A program made the translations under genes and the position numbers. Below the pieces are notes generated by a model, which did not search any database, was not told the origin of the DNA, and saw nothing but the letters and a program-made list of their open reading frames with translations. Below are positions 10,055 through 19,037 of a stretch of DNA of 64,000 nucleotides, in pieces; the first letter of the stretch is position 1; each line of letters starts with the position of its first letter. This DNA comes from Saccharopolyspora indica. Lineage in GTDB: Bacteria; Actinomycetota; Actinomycetes; Mycobacteriales; Pseudonocardiaceae. Location of the stretch: positions 496,001 to 560,000 of the forward strand of contig NZ_JAQGLB010000003.1 in the NCBI RefSeq assembly GCF_027853965.1. The letters are read 5' to 3'.

Positions 10055-10491
10055 CCCTCGCACGGAGTTCAACTTTCCAGTCCCAGAGATACCGAACCCA
10101 GAGAAATCCTCCCGGTTCCCCCTGACAGACGCATTTAGCGTCCGTTCCAGCACATCAGCCGGCAAAGCCAGAAGCGGTCACGACTGCGATCACGGAGGCA
10201 CGGGGAATGCGACCGGGTTCTCCTCGCGCGCTACTTCTGGCGACATCGGCTCCAGCTCCTGCCGTGCCGATCGTGCCCCGACCGGTCGGCACGGCAGGTT
10301 CCCACCGCGGTCAAAACGTGAGCCTCGGTGACACGTCGGCTGAGGCCGTGGCGCGTGTGCTGAGTGTCCGCACTGCCCGTGGCGGCCTCCGCCACGAACT
10401 CGTACCTCACCCGCCTTCTCGGCATGGACCCGGAGCGGGTGCTTCCTGCCCTGAAATACCTGTTTCCGCAACGACATCACCGGAGGATCGG
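10055..10491. promoter_or_regulatory. Divergent intergenic region between XRE-TPR regulator and radical SAM operon
   Basis: 437 bases separating two divergent starts. The regulator-proximal half (10065-10160) is the AT-richer part and is where promoters and an operator would be expected. An in-frame upstream extension of the radical SAM gene reaches back to 10207, but its composition and lack of a ribosome binding site argue against its being translated. No perfect palindrome stands out. Confidence 0.4.
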
Positions 10492-12645
10492 ATGCGCGCT
10501 CTGCGCCTGTCTCCACGTGATCGGCTCGCCCATGCCCTCGCCCATGTCACCACCACTCTGCCCGCCGCTGGCAGCGCGGTGTGGTCCACGCCGCTGGCGA
10601 ACCCCGATCACATCCACGCAGCGCTCCGCGAGCACGTCGACGGGCGGACGGTCGTGGTGACCGGCACGCTGGACCGACGGCTGGCCCTGATCGAGCACGA
10701 ACCGGGTAATGCCGTAACCAGCTGCTGGACCGTGGCTGACCTGTCCGGTCAACCGCACAGCACCCGCGTGTGGCCGGCCTGGACCGCCGAGCACATGACG
10801 ATCAGCGACTCGGACAGCTGGCTGGCCACCGCGGAAATCACCCGGGAAGGACGCCATCGGCTGCTGCGGCCACGACTTCTGCTGGCCTCGCTGTACCACC
10901 CGGAGAACTTCCCGCTGCCTCGCTTTCCGCTGGCGATCTCCGATCTCGCGCGGGCGGCCCGCGCTACCCTGCTCGGTCAGGTCGAGCTCATGGACATGCA
11001 GCTCGGCGTGTCCATGGAAGACATCCTCGCCCGCGTCGCCACTGGCGGGATCGACATCGTAGGGATCTCGGCGACCTTCGGCCAACACGACCTGATGGCC
11101 CACTTGCTCGACGAAATCACCAGCGCGCAGCGCCCACCGATGGTGGTCGCAGGCGGCAGTCTGACCGCCCGCAACGAACAGTTCCTGCTGGAGCGCTACC
11201 CGGAGCTGATCATTGGGCGCGGTGCCGGCGAGCCCACCATCGCTGATGTGCTCGCGCACTGGCACAACGACCTTGCCGTGTCCCACATCCGCGGCGCCGG
11301 TTACACCGGCGCCGCTCGAGGGAAAGGCACGCTGTCGATCGGAGCACGCCGCCGCAGCGCAACCGTCGCGAATCGGCTGCAGACCGACATCTGGCCCGAG
11401 CTGGACCTCCTGGACAAGACCTTCGCCCACAACGGAGTCGCCCAGCTCGAATCGAGCCGTGGCTGCACGAACTTCTGCTCGTTCTGCCCTCGGGGCCACA
11501 AAGGACAGTGGTCCGGTGCGGAACCGGACGCGTTGCCATGGCTGCTGAAAGAAATTGGTGCGATTGCCGACCAGCACCCGCACGCCGGGCGAATCCTGTA
11601 CCTCGTCGACGAGGAGTTCATCGGCCGGGGCCCGGACGCGGAATCCCGTGCCCTGAAGGTCGCCGACACACTCCACCAGGCCGGATTCGCCTGGGAAACG
11701 TCCTGCAGGGTCGATCAGGCCGTGCGGTTGGACCAAGGCCGGGACTGGCACATCCAGCGCGGCCATCTGTGGCGAGGCCTGGTCGACCGCGGGCTACGGC
11801 GCTGCCTGTTCGGCGTCGAGTCGGGCGTGACCTCCATCCTGGAACGGTTCAACAAGGAGACCACCAGTGCCCAGAACGTGCTGGCGATCCGCACCCTGAC
11901 CGCACTCGGGGTGCCACCCCGGTTCACCTACATCACCTTCGACCAGCTCATGACCCTCTTCGAGCTTCAGCAGACCTACGCCTTCCAAGGGCGCACCGAC
12001 CTGCTGATGCGTCCTCAGCCCGAGCTGAGCGTCGAGGAGATCGTCGATGGTGTCCGGGACCAGAACTGGGTGGCCGAGCACACCACGGGTCTGCCGTTCT
12101 ACACCGGCATCAGCTACATGCTCGTGTCGATGGAATGCCTGATCGGCGCCGCCTACACCCGCAAGGCAGAGGCCTCGCGGCTCACCGGGGCAGTCGACCC
12201 GTCGATGGGGCGGGTGCACGCCCGCTTCGCCGACTGGCGTATCGGCGTGGCCTCGCAGTGGGCGCAGCTGTGGATCGACCGCAACTTCGCCTTCGACTAC
12301 ACGCTCAAGAGCATGGAGAAGATCCTTCAGGGCCGCCCCTACGAACTGGTCCGCGAACTCCGCCGGAGCATCAAGACCGCCGCCTATCAGCTGCTCGGCG
12401 CCCTGATCGACGCCGCGGCCGCCACCGATCTCCGGCCGCACCGACCGGAGGAGCTCACTTCCCGGTGCGCGGCTCTGGCCGAGGAGTTTCTTGCCGCGTT
12501 GGCGGCTGAGCTCGAGACCGCCCTGGGCCCGGTCAGCGACGGCCTGCCCGATCGGCACCGGCAACTCCTGCATCGCGAACACGACCGCTGGGCAGAACCC
12601 ACGACCTGGCGGTTGATCAACGCTGCCGACCCCTGCGGAACCTGA
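10492..12645 (+). CDS. B12-binding-domain radical SAM protein
   Basis: 717 residues from the ATG at 10492, chosen because GGAGG lies at 10482-10486. The middle contains a cobalamin-binding Rossmann-like domain (DILARVATGGIDIVGISATF ... VVAGGS ... IIGRGAGEPTI), lacking the classical DxHxxG lower-ligand motif, as is normal in this class. The radical SAM [4Fe-4S] cysteines are C325-TNF-C329-SF-C332 after LESSRG. Downstream are 'ILYLVDEEF' and FGVESG (about 440), typical SAM-binding strands. Members methylate or rearrange unactivated carbons. It is the first gene of an operon with an aldo-keto reductase and a CYTH protein; substrate unknown. Confidence 0.88.
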   Translation: MRALRLSPRDRLAHALAHVTTTLPAAGSAVWSTPLANPDHIHAALREHVDGRTVVVTGTLDRRLALIEHEPGNAVTSCWTVADLSGQPHSTRVWPAWTAEHMTISDSDSWLATAEITREGRHRLLRPRLLLASLYHPENFPLPRFPLAISDLARAARATLLGQVELMDMQLGVSMEDILARVATGGIDIVGISATFGQHDLMAHLLDEITSAQRPPMVVAGGSLTARNEQFLLERYPELIIGRGAGEPTIADVLAHWHNDLAVSHIRGAGYTGAARGKGTLSIGARRRSATVANRLQTDIWPELDLLDKTFAHNGVAQLESSRGCTNFCSFCPRGHKGQWSGAEPDALPWLLKEIGAIADQHPHAGRILYLVDEEFIGRGPDAESRALKVADTLHQAGFAWETSCRVDQAVRLDQGRDWHIQRGHLWRGLVDRGLRRCLFGVESGVTSILERFNKETTSAQNVLAIRTLTALGVPPRFTYITFDQLMTLFELQQTYAFQGRTDLLMRPQPELSVEEIVDGVRDQNWVAEHTTGLPFYTGISYMLVSMECLIGAAYTRKAEASRLTGAVDPSMGRVHARFADWRIGVASQWAQLWIDRNFAFDYTLKSMEKILQGRPYELVRELRRSIKTAAYQLLGALIDAAAATDLRPHRPEELTSRCAALAEEFLAALAAELETALGPVSDGLPDRHRQLLHREHDRWAEPTTWRLINAADPCGT

Positions 12646-12664
12646 CCCGGACCGGAAGGAGAAT

Positions 12665-13735
12665 ATGCGGATGTCCGTGCAGCGCTGCTTTCTGCGCGGC
12701 CTGGACGCCGAGGTCTCCGTCCTCGGCGCCGGCTGCTGGACCATCGGCGGCCCAGCCACCAACCGGGGTCTCCCGATCGGCTGGGATCACATCGAGGAAG
12801 AAGAGGCCTTCGCCGGGCTCGCTCGCGCCCGCGAACTCGGTGTCAGCCTGTTCGACACCGCCGACGTCTACGGCCTCGGCCGGTCCGAACGCCTACTCGG
12901 CCGTCTCCTGCGCGACACCCGTCGCGCAGACCTGGTGCTCTCCAGCAAGGTCGGCTACTTCGCCGGCACCGCCTGCCACCCGTACCACCCCGACCAGATC
13001 CGCCGCCAGTTCGCCACCACCTTGGACAACCTCGGTACCGACTACCTGGACCTCTATTTCCTGCACAGCACTGACTTCGGGGACAACGACCAGTACCTGG
13101 CCGGCGCGGTCGAGGTGATGCACGACCTTCGAGAACAAGGTCTGATCCGCGCCGTCGGGATACGCGCACCGCACACCTTCGCCGAACAATGGGCCGCCGG
13201 CAACGATGAGCACGCAGCGACCATCACCCGATGGTTGCACCTGTTTCACCAGATCCATCCGGATGTCGTGACCGTGCGGTACAACGTGCTCAGCCCCCGC
13301 TACACCGCGCAGGAGACCGACATCTTCACCTTCGCCCGCCGCCACCACGTCGGCGTGCTCATCAAGCAAGCCCTCGCCCAGGGCCTGCTGCTGCGCGACC
13401 CCGCCTGCCCGCCACCAGTGTTCAGCCCAACCGATCACCGCTCCCGGGATCCGCAGTTCCAGCCCAGTGCGCTGGCCACGCTGGACCGCAAACTCGCTGC
13501 CCTGCGCACCAGGTTCGGCACCACACCGGCTGCCCTTGCCCGGATCGCTGTCGGCTACGCCCTCCAGCACGCTCCCGACGCCGCCGTATTGCTCGGATTC
13601 CGCAACGCCGACCAGATCACCACCACACTCACCTGCCTGGACAATCCGCTCAGGCAGGACGAGATCGACGACATCACCGCGCTATTCCATCACCACAATG
13701 AAAGGCTGGCTTCCCGTGCAGTACATCGAGATTGA
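12665..13735 (+). CDS. Aldo/keto reductase
   Basis: 356 residues; ATG preceded by GGAAGGA. A (beta/alpha)8 NAD(P)H oxidoreductase: LGAGCWTIGG at the N-terminus, the catalytic Asp/Tyr in FDTADVYGLGRSE (about residue 60), Lys in LSSKVGY, His in LYFLHSTDF, and the C-terminal cofactor region 'GFRNADQI'. It lies 19 bases after the radical SAM gene and its end overlaps the start of the CYTH gene, so the three products probably share a pathway. Which carbonyl or sugar is reduced cannot be read from the sequence. Confidence 0.9.
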   Translation: MRMSVQRCFLRGLDAEVSVLGAGCWTIGGPATNRGLPIGWDHIEEEEAFAGLARARELGVSLFDTADVYGLGRSERLLGRLLRDTRRADLVLSSKVGYFAGTACHPYHPDQIRRQFATTLDNLGTDYLDLYFLHSTDFGDNDQYLAGAVEVMHDLREQGLIRAVGIRAPHTFAEQWAAGNDEHAATITRWLHLFHQIHPDVVTVRYNVLSPRYTAQETDIFTFARRHHVGVLIKQALAQGLLLRDPACPPPVFSPTDHRSRDPQFQPSALATLDRKLAALRTRFGTTPAALARIAVGYALQHAPDAAVLLGFRNADQITTTLTCLDNPLRQDEIDDITALFHHHNERLASRAVHRD

Positions 13736-14270
13736 AAAGAAGTTCGCCCTGCCTGACCCGTCCGCTCTCCAGGACGCGCTCGAACAGCTCGGCGCCAAGC
13801 CCAGCGAACCGAGTCGGCAGATCGACGTCTACTACAACGCCCCGCACCGCGACTTCCTCGCCTCCGAAGTCATCTCCGACTGGTTGCGGCTCCGCACCGA
13901 GGACCGTGGCTCCTCGCTCAACTTCAAGCGTTGGTATCCCGTGGAGGCCGTGACCAAGACTCACGCCGACGAGTTCGAGAGCCGTGTTAACGACGTCGAG
14001 GCCGTCCGCAGGATGCTCGAAGCACTCGACTTCCAGCCGTTGGTCACCGTTGACAAAACCCGTCTGGAGTACCGGCTTCCCGACGTCGAGGTCGTCTTCG
14101 ATCACGTCGTTGATGGCGGTGACTTCGTCGAGTTCGAGTTCAAGGGCGACGCGGAGAGCATCGACGACGCTACTGAACGACTGGAGCAGTTCATCGCATC
14201 CCTACAGCTCGACCTCGGCGAGGAAATCAACCGCGGCTACCCGCACATGCTGCTCGGCCGCGAACACTGA
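13716..14270 (+). CDS. CYTH-domain protein (class IV adenylate cyclase / triphosphatase fold)
   Basis: About 184 residues. The start is placed at GTG 13716 with GAAAGG upstream; an ATG at 13698 is the alternative. Either start overlaps the end of the aldo-keto reductase. The product begins with the CYTH signature ExExK (YIEIEKKF) and continues with alternating charged strands (WLRLRTED, LNFKRWY, DEFESRV, VDKTRLEYRL, VEVVFDHV, FVEFEFKG) that build the triphosphate tunnel. Family members hydrolyse inorganic or thiamine triphosphate or cyclise ATP. Its place in a B12-radical SAM operon is unusual and suggests a phosphorylated substrate, but this is inference. Confidence 0.82.
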   Translation: MQYIEIEKKFALPDPSALQDALEQLGAKPSEPSRQIDVYYNAPHRDFLASEVISDWLRLRTEDRGSSLNFKRWYPVEAVTKTHADEFESRVNDVEAVRRMLEALDFQPLVTVDKTRLEYRLPDVEVVFDHVVDGGDFVEFEFKGDAESIDDATERLEQFIASLQLDLGEEINRGYPHMLLGREH

Positions 14271-14431
14271 CCGCCCATCGCACTGCGGGCGAGCACCCAC
14301 TTCGCTCAACCGTCCGCCCGACCTTTCTGCGGTCGTCTGTGGTGGAAGTGCGCACGACAGTGGAGCCGTATCCTGGGAGGATCGCTGTAGTAGTTGGAGC
14401 AGCGAAAGCCTCTGGCGGGAGGACGTCGGTC

Positions 14432-15697
14432 ATGGCCTCTTTCCCTGGTGGTGAGCCCACCGGTGTGCCGGCTACGGGCGAGGTTTCGACGGGTTCCCAG
14501 GTGCGGTTGGCCGACCAGGTCGTCGCGGTGGCGGCGCTGAAGAAGAACCCGGATCGGTACACGAGGCTGTTCGGGCGGGCCCGCAGCGAGTTCGGGCACG
14601 CGGTGTGCTTGTGCCGGGATGATCAGGTCGTGAGGCTGGTGATCCGTTGCCGGGAGGGGCGGTATCACCTGGCGAACTGGCCGTCCAGCGGGCACCAGCA
14701 CGCGCCGGGCTGCCACTGGTTCCGCAGTCCGGCCGAGGTCTCGGGGCGCAGCACGTACTCGGCGGCCATCGTCGCGGGCAAGGAGGGCACGTCGATCCGG
14801 CTGTCGGAGGAGCTGACCGTCACGGGTGTCTCGGCTGATCCGGCGCCGAAGCCGGTCACCGCTGGTGCCGGGCGCAGCAGCTCGGTGAGCACGGGGCGGC
14901 GGTCGGTGGGGTTGCTGGCGCTGCTGCACTGGCTGTGGGAGTCCGCGCAGCTCAACGTGTGGCATCCCCACGGTGGGCGCCGGAACTGGCGTGCGTGTCG
15001 CGGTCTGCTGGCTGAGCAGGCCCGGGACTGCACGGTCAACCGGCGGCCGCTGGCGAGCGCGTTGTGGATCGTGCCCGCCTTCGATCGCGAGCGCGCCGAC
15101 GAGCTCAACGCCGCCTGGGAGCGCTTCCTCGGCCGCTTGACCAGCACCGGGCGGACTCACCGGCGGGGGCTGGTGCTCGGTGAGGTCCGCGCGGTCGAGC
15201 CCACCGAGTTCGGCGTGCGGGTGAAGTTGGCGCACCAGAGGTCGGCGTTGTTCGGCACTCAGCAGCTGATGGACCGCGTCCAGCGGTCCTACCCTGCCGT
15301 TTTCAGCTCGCAAGCCGAGCGTTCCGGTCGCCGCCAGGTGGTGTTGTGCCTGGTCTCGCGCAGCCGCAAGGGTTACCCGATGATCGAGGACATGGCGGCG
15401 ATGCTGACCAACGACGCCTACGTGCCCTGCGATTCCTCCCACGAGGCGGAGATGGCCGATGCCCTGGTGGCCGCCCGCCGGGCGTTTCTCAAGCCGCTGC
15501 ACTACGACGGCGGTGCGGTTTTCCCCGACTTCGTCCTCGTCGACTCCGAGCCGGAAACCTTCGTCGAGGTCTGGGGTGTGCAGGGCCGAGCGACCTACGA
15601 GGCGCGCAAGCGGGCCAAGCAGGCCGCCTACCGCGAATCCGGGAAGAAGCTGCTGGAGTGGGACGTGCGTGGCCCGCTGCCCGACGTCACCCGCTAG
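14432..15697 (+). CDS. DUF1173-family protein
   Basis: 421 residues from the ATG at 14432 with GGGAGGA at 14417-14422. The N-terminal part resembles the DUF1173 family found on conjugative elements: a cysteine segment 'AVCLCRDDQ', 'GRYHLANWPSSGHQHAPGCH', then 'SSVSTGRRSVGLLALLHWLWE'. The C-terminus (HEAEMADALV...FPDFVLVDSEPETFVEVWG....YEARKRAKQAAY) looks like a restriction-endonuclease-like fold with D, E-x-W and K residues. Family function is unknown; a nuclease role is inference from the C-terminal pattern. It stands alone between divergent neighbours. Confidence 0.6.
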   Translation: MASFPGGEPTGVPATGEVSTGSQVRLADQVVAVAALKKNPDRYTRLFGRARSEFGHAVCLCRDDQVVRLVIRCREGRYHLANWPSSGHQHAPGCHWFRSPAEVSGRSTYSAAIVAGKEGTSIRLSEELTVTGVSADPAPKPVTAGAGRSSSVSTGRRSVGLLALLHWLWESAQLNVWHPHGGRRNWRACRGLLAEQARDCTVNRRPLASALWIVPAFDRERADELNAAWERFLGRLTSTGRTHRRGLVLGEVRAVEPTEFGVRVKLAHQRSALFGTQQLMDRVQRSYPAVFSSQAERSGRRQVVLCLVSRSRKGYPMIEDMAAMLTNDAYVPCDSSHEAEMADALVAARRAFLKPLHYDGGAVFPDFVLVDSEPETFVEVWGVQGRATYEARKRAKQAAYRESGKKLLEWDVRGPLPDVTR

Positions 15698-15748
15698 AAC
15701 CCGGCGCCGCCGGGTGTCCTTCTGCGGAACCCGAGTGTTGGTGGGCGG

Positions 15749-16087
15749 TCAGGTGATCGGCTCCAGCGGGCCGAGAACGGGGGCGCTGAGGGTGTTTGCG
15801 CTGGAGCGCAGCTGCTGGGCGAGTTCGGGCAGTGCGCGTCGGGTGCGTGCCCACGGCCGCGCCGCCGTGCTGTGTTCGTCGAGCAGGACGGCGGTGCGGT
15901 CCCGGTCGTTGGCGATGGCCGCCAGCACCAGCGGGAACAGCTCTTCGGTGAGCCGCGGCTCCCACCGTGGTTCGAGCCCGGGCACGTCGCTGAGGTCGGT
16001 GCGGATCAGCTCGAGGAGGCGCCTGCGGAACCACTCTAGGATTTCGGCGCGGTCGAACTCGGTCTCGCGGTTGTGCTCGGGTGTCAT
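15749..16087 (-). CDS. Hypothetical protein, last gene of the leftward cluster
   Basis: 112 residues, acidic and helical (RAEILEWFRRRLLELIRTDL...EELFPLVLAAIANDRDRTAVLLDEH). The start ATG overlaps the stop of the methyltransferase gene (ATGA), so it is translationally coupled to it. I recognise no family. The helical N-terminal segment has carrier-protein-like length but no phosphopantetheine Ser motif is visible, so that reading is not supported. Confidence 0.6.
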   Translation of the reverse strand: MTPEHNRETEFDRAEILEWFRRRLLELIRTDLSDVPGLEPRWEPRLTEELFPLVLAAIANDRDRTAVLLDEHSTAARPWARTRRALPELAQQLRSSANTLSAPVLGPLEPIT

Positions 16088-16887
16088 GGTCGATCCTCCG
16101 GGGTGTGTGCGGGTGGATGCGGGCGACGGTGGCCGGGCGGTTTCCGGGCCACGATGGCCACGTAGTGGTCGTTGAAGGTGATGTCGACGCAGGGGTTGTC
16201 GTGGCGGATTTCGGCGATACCGGCGTTGAGCTGGCCGTCGTCGAAGTGAGTCAGCAGCGACATGTAGCGGTCGGCCACCATCGCCAGGTACTTCTCGGTG
16301 GGCATGGTGACGGTGTGCTGCTCGTCGTGGAGCGCGACCTGCAGCCCGCAGTCGGTGAGAATCTGGGAGGCGGCCTCGGGGGTGAAGTGAGCGGTCTCGA
16401 AGCGCTCGCGGGCCGCGCTGAACAGCGGATGCCCGAGCTGCGGCGCAAGCATGATGACGACCAGGCGGCCGCCGGGCGCGAGCTGGCGCGCCAGGCCCGC
16501 CAGGGTGCTGCGGCGGCGGTGCCGGGGCACGTGGTGCATGGATTCCTTGAGCAGGATGACGTCCCATTCCTCCTGCCCATCGGCGAGTTCTTCAGCGGTG
16601 GCGTGGCGGCGGACCAGCCGCGGGTCCAGCGGGATCCGCGCGAGCAGCTGCGGCGAGGGGCCCGCGCAGACCACCGGGGTGGTGGTGTGCGCGGCCAGGT
16701 GCCGCGCGTAGAGGGCGGGGCCGGATCCGACGTCGAGGAGCCGGTCGCGGCCGGCCAGGGCGGTGTGGTGGCGGATCCGGCCGGTCATCCAGGTGATGAA
16801 CCCGCTGTTGTAGCGCCAGTGCTGCAGGAAGCGGGGGGCGAGCCGGTCGTAGTGACCGACCAGCTCGCCCCGCGTCTCCTCGCTCAT
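16084..16887 (-). CDS. Class I SAM-dependent methyltransferase
   Basis: 267 residues. The AdoMet-binding motif I LLDVGSGPALYA (about residue 48), an acidic loop after 'VVCAGPSPQLL', the post-I WDVILLKESMHH strand (about 105) and LAPGGRLVVIM (about 135) give a standard Rossmann methyltransferase. The N-terminus 'ELVGHYDRLAPRFLQHWRYNSG' is typical of small-molecule methyltransferases. It is coupled by ATGA overlaps both to the TSCPD gene upstream and to the small gene downstream. A dedicated AdoMet synthetase sits in the same run of genes, which suggests heavy AdoMet demand in this pathway. Confidence 0.86.
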   Translation of the reverse strand: MSEETRGELVGHYDRLAPRFLQHWRYNSGFITWMTGRIRHHTALAGRDRLLDVGSGPALYARHLAAHTTTPVVCAGPSPQLLARIPLDPRLVRRHATAEELADGQEEWDVILLKESMHHVPRHRRRSTLAGLARQLAPGGRLVVIMLAPQLGHPLFSAARERFETAHFTPEAASQILTDCGLQVALHDEQHTVTMPTEKYLAMVADRYMSLLTHFDDGQLNAGIAEIRHDNPCVDITFNDHYVAIVARKPPGHRRPHPPAHTPEDRP

Positions 16888-17312
16888 GCCGCGGTGGCGG
16901 GTTCGGCGATGCCGAGGCTCACCAGGCGTTCGGTGGGGAGGGTGTCCAGCGCGATCCGGCGCGCGAGGTAGTCCATCGGGCTGGAGACCCGGCCGATGTC
17001 GGGGTCATCGCTCAACCCGGACGGCTCGAACCGGGTGTTGAGGAAGGTGCGCACGAACTCCTCGACCGGCATGCCGTGGCGCAGCGCGGTGGTGAGCAGG
17101 TGGGCGACAGCGTCGGTCATGCCGGCGCCGAAGGTTCCGTGCTTGGCGGTGGCGAGGTGCACCTCCACGAGGTCGCCGTCGGCGATGTTGACCGTCACGG
17201 CGAAGTCAGTGCCGGCGATGGAGACATCGCGCCGGATACCGACTCGGCGGCGTGGCATCCGGCGCCGGGTGATCGTCGGAGTGACCGATGCGGGGGTGAC
17301 AACCTCGGACAA
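16884..17312 (-). CDS. Stand-alone TSCPD domain resembling the C-terminus of B12-dependent ribonucleotide reductase
   Basis: About 142 residues. The start is placed at a TTG (17312) with AGGAG seven bases upstream; a GTG at 17330 has no binding site. The sequence GDLVEVHLATAKHGTFGAGM, 'ALRHGMPVEEFVRTFLNTRFEPSG', 'SSPMDYLARRIALDTLPTERLVSLGI' closely follows the C-terminal TSCPD segment of class II ribonucleotide reductases (NrdJ), but no catalytic barrel is present. Stand-alone versions occur in actinomycetes without known activity. It overlaps the methyltransferase start by ATGA, so it probably serves the cluster rather than dNTP synthesis. Confidence 0.72.
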   Translation of the reverse strand: MSEVVTPASVTPTITRRRMPRRRVGIRRDVSIAGTDFAVTVNIADGDLVEVHLATAKHGTFGAGMTDAVAHLLTTALRHGMPVEEFVRTFLNTRFEPSGLSDDPDIGRVSSPMDYLARRIALDTLPTERLVSLGIAEPATAA

Positions 17313-17425
17313 AACGTTACTCCTCAACACAATTTGTAGGGTTACCGAATGTGGTGATCCACTATATGTGGGGGTGATCGTAGCGGCGGGTCCCGACGCT
17401 GCGGCTGTGGCACGCCGCTACCCGA

Positions 17426-19018
17426 TCAGGTCATGTGCCCGGTGCGCACGGTCGCGGGCGCGACCTGCTCGGCGCGGCGCAGGGCGCCGTCGATGACCGC
17501 TCCGGCGTCCGGGCCGGACAGGGTGAGGGCGGCCTCGCGTAGCCGGGCCACGCTGATCCGCAGAGTCTCGTCGTCGACGGCGACGCTGAGCCGCAGCACG
17601 AACTCCGGCGCCTCGGTGCTGACCCTGTAGCCGGAGAGCTCGCCGGGGAGCAGGGCCAGGCCGCTGGCGCGGCGGTGCGGGTCGTAGTGCAGCAGCAACG
17701 CGAGCATGTCCACACTGGACTGAATCCTTCGGTCGCCGAGCAGCCGTGGGTGGATGCGCAGCGCGACGTACCAGCCGCCTTGCGGCGGGATGATCCGGAA
17801 CACCGGGCGGCCGAGCTCGGTGTTGAGCGCGTCGAGCTGGTCGCTCAGCCACCGGAGGCGCTGCTGGTAGCGGTTGTTCCAGTCGTCGATCCAGCTCTGC
17901 GGGGTCAGGGCGAGGGCGGCCGCGGCGGTGAGTTCGTCGCCCTGCGGGATGCGCCCGTGGGAGAGCATCGTGGCGTAGTGCGCCATTCCGGTCCGCAGTG
18001 CCCGGTTGCTGGTGTGGGCGAAGGCGACCCGCGCGGTCGGGAGCGCGAAGGTCTTCGAGCTGGTCACCACCGTCACGGTCCACTCAGTCATCGACCCGAG
18101 CTCCGGGGCGCCGAGGTCGGTGCCGGTGACCGAGCCGATCGGGGTGGGCCGCACCGCGACGTCGAGGTAGCTGCCGATGTAGACGTCGTCGCCGAGCACC
18201 CACACCGGATTCGCCGGGTGGCGGTGGTTGTGGGTCAGCACCGCCTCGGCGATGCCGTGGGCGCGGGGCTCATCGAGCACCTGGCCGTCGACGTTGTTGA
18301 CCAGCGGCACGTAGACGATCCGCCCGGCCACATCGCTGGTGTGCTGCAGCCACGCGGCCACCGTCTGGCCGGTGAGCTCGTTGGCGGTGTCGATGGTGCC
18401 GCCGAACACCGGCGGGACCACCCGCAGCGACTGGTAGTAGCCCACCGGCGCCAGCAGGCGCCCGGACATGCGGTGCACGCGTTCGTTCTCGTGCCGGCAC
18501 ATCACCGCACCGCAGGCGGACATGAACACGCCTTTCGCGCCGCCGCAGCAGATCATCACCTCGAAAAGCCCTGCGGGAATCCCCGCCTGCCGCAGGTGCG
18601 TGACGGCCACGGCGCGTGCTTCCTCATCGAAGCCGGAGGACCCGCCGCGGTACTGGCCGAGCCGGTGCGGCCGCGCGGCCAGGCGGGCCAGCAGATCCCG
18701 CGCGGATTCCCCGTCCCGGCGGATCGTGGCCGCCAGGACCGCAGCGATCGCGCGGGTGCTGATCCGCGGCTGGTGGGCGAGGTCGAACCGCAGCAGATGC
18801 TCGGGCATCACCTGCGCTCCGTTGGATCCCGCGCGGTGCCCGACGTAGGACAGCAGTCCCCTGCCCTGGTCGAACAGGTGCCGTCCCATTCCCAGCACCA
18901 CCGGATGCGGGTCCGGGGAGCCGTGGGAGCCCTTATGCAGCGCGACCAGGTCGTGATCGCGCTTGGCGTCATCGATCAGGTCGTAGACGACGCTGTACAG
19001 GTCTGCGAACCGCTGCAT
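17426..19018 (-). CDS. Fold-type I PLP-dependent aminotransferase-like enzyme
   Basis: 530 residues from the ATG at 19018, which has CGAGG six bases upstream; an open frame extends further but overlaps the preceding gene. Class I/II hallmarks are present: a substrate-binding region near 'RGLLSYVGHR', the Asp-Tyr pair in LGDDVYIGSY, and the PLP lysine in VTSSKTFALPTARVAFA, with a C-terminal FVLRLSVAVDDE strand. It is longer than a typical aminotransferase (about 400), with extra N-terminal sequence. It should transaminate or decarboxylate an amino acid or keto compound within the cluster. Substrate unknown. Confidence 0.8.
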   Translation of the reverse strand: MQRFADLYSVVYDLIDDAKRDHDLVALHKGSHGSPDPHPVVLGMGRHLFDQGRGLLSYVGHRAGSNGAQVMPEHLLRFDLAHQPRISTRAIAAVLAATIRRDGESARDLLARLAARPHRLGQYRGGSSGFDEEARAVAVTHLRQAGIPAGLFEVMICCGGAKGVFMSACGAVMCRHENERVHRMSGRLLAPVGYYQSLRVVPPVFGGTIDTANELTGQTVAAWLQHTSDVAGRIVYVPLVNNVDGQVLDEPRAHGIAEAVLTHNHRHPANPVWVLGDDVYIGSYLDVAVRPTPIGSVTGTDLGAPELGSMTEWTVTVVTSSKTFALPTARVAFAHTSNRALRTGMAHYATMLSHGRIPQGDELTAAAALALTPQSWIDDWNNRYQQRLRWLSDQLDALNTELGRPVFRIIPPQGGWYVALRIHPRLLGDRRIQSSVDMLALLLHYDPHRRASGLALLPGELSGYRVSTEAPEFVLRLSVAVDDETLRISVARLREAALTLSGPDAGAVIDGALRRAEQVAPATVRTGHMT

Positions 19019-19037
19019 CGGAAACCTCGGTGTCTTC

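Noticed and set aside
15749..16087. Small acidic protein considered as an acyl/peptidyl carrier protein
   Set aside because: Length fits but there is no DSL-type serine motif for phosphopantetheine attachment.
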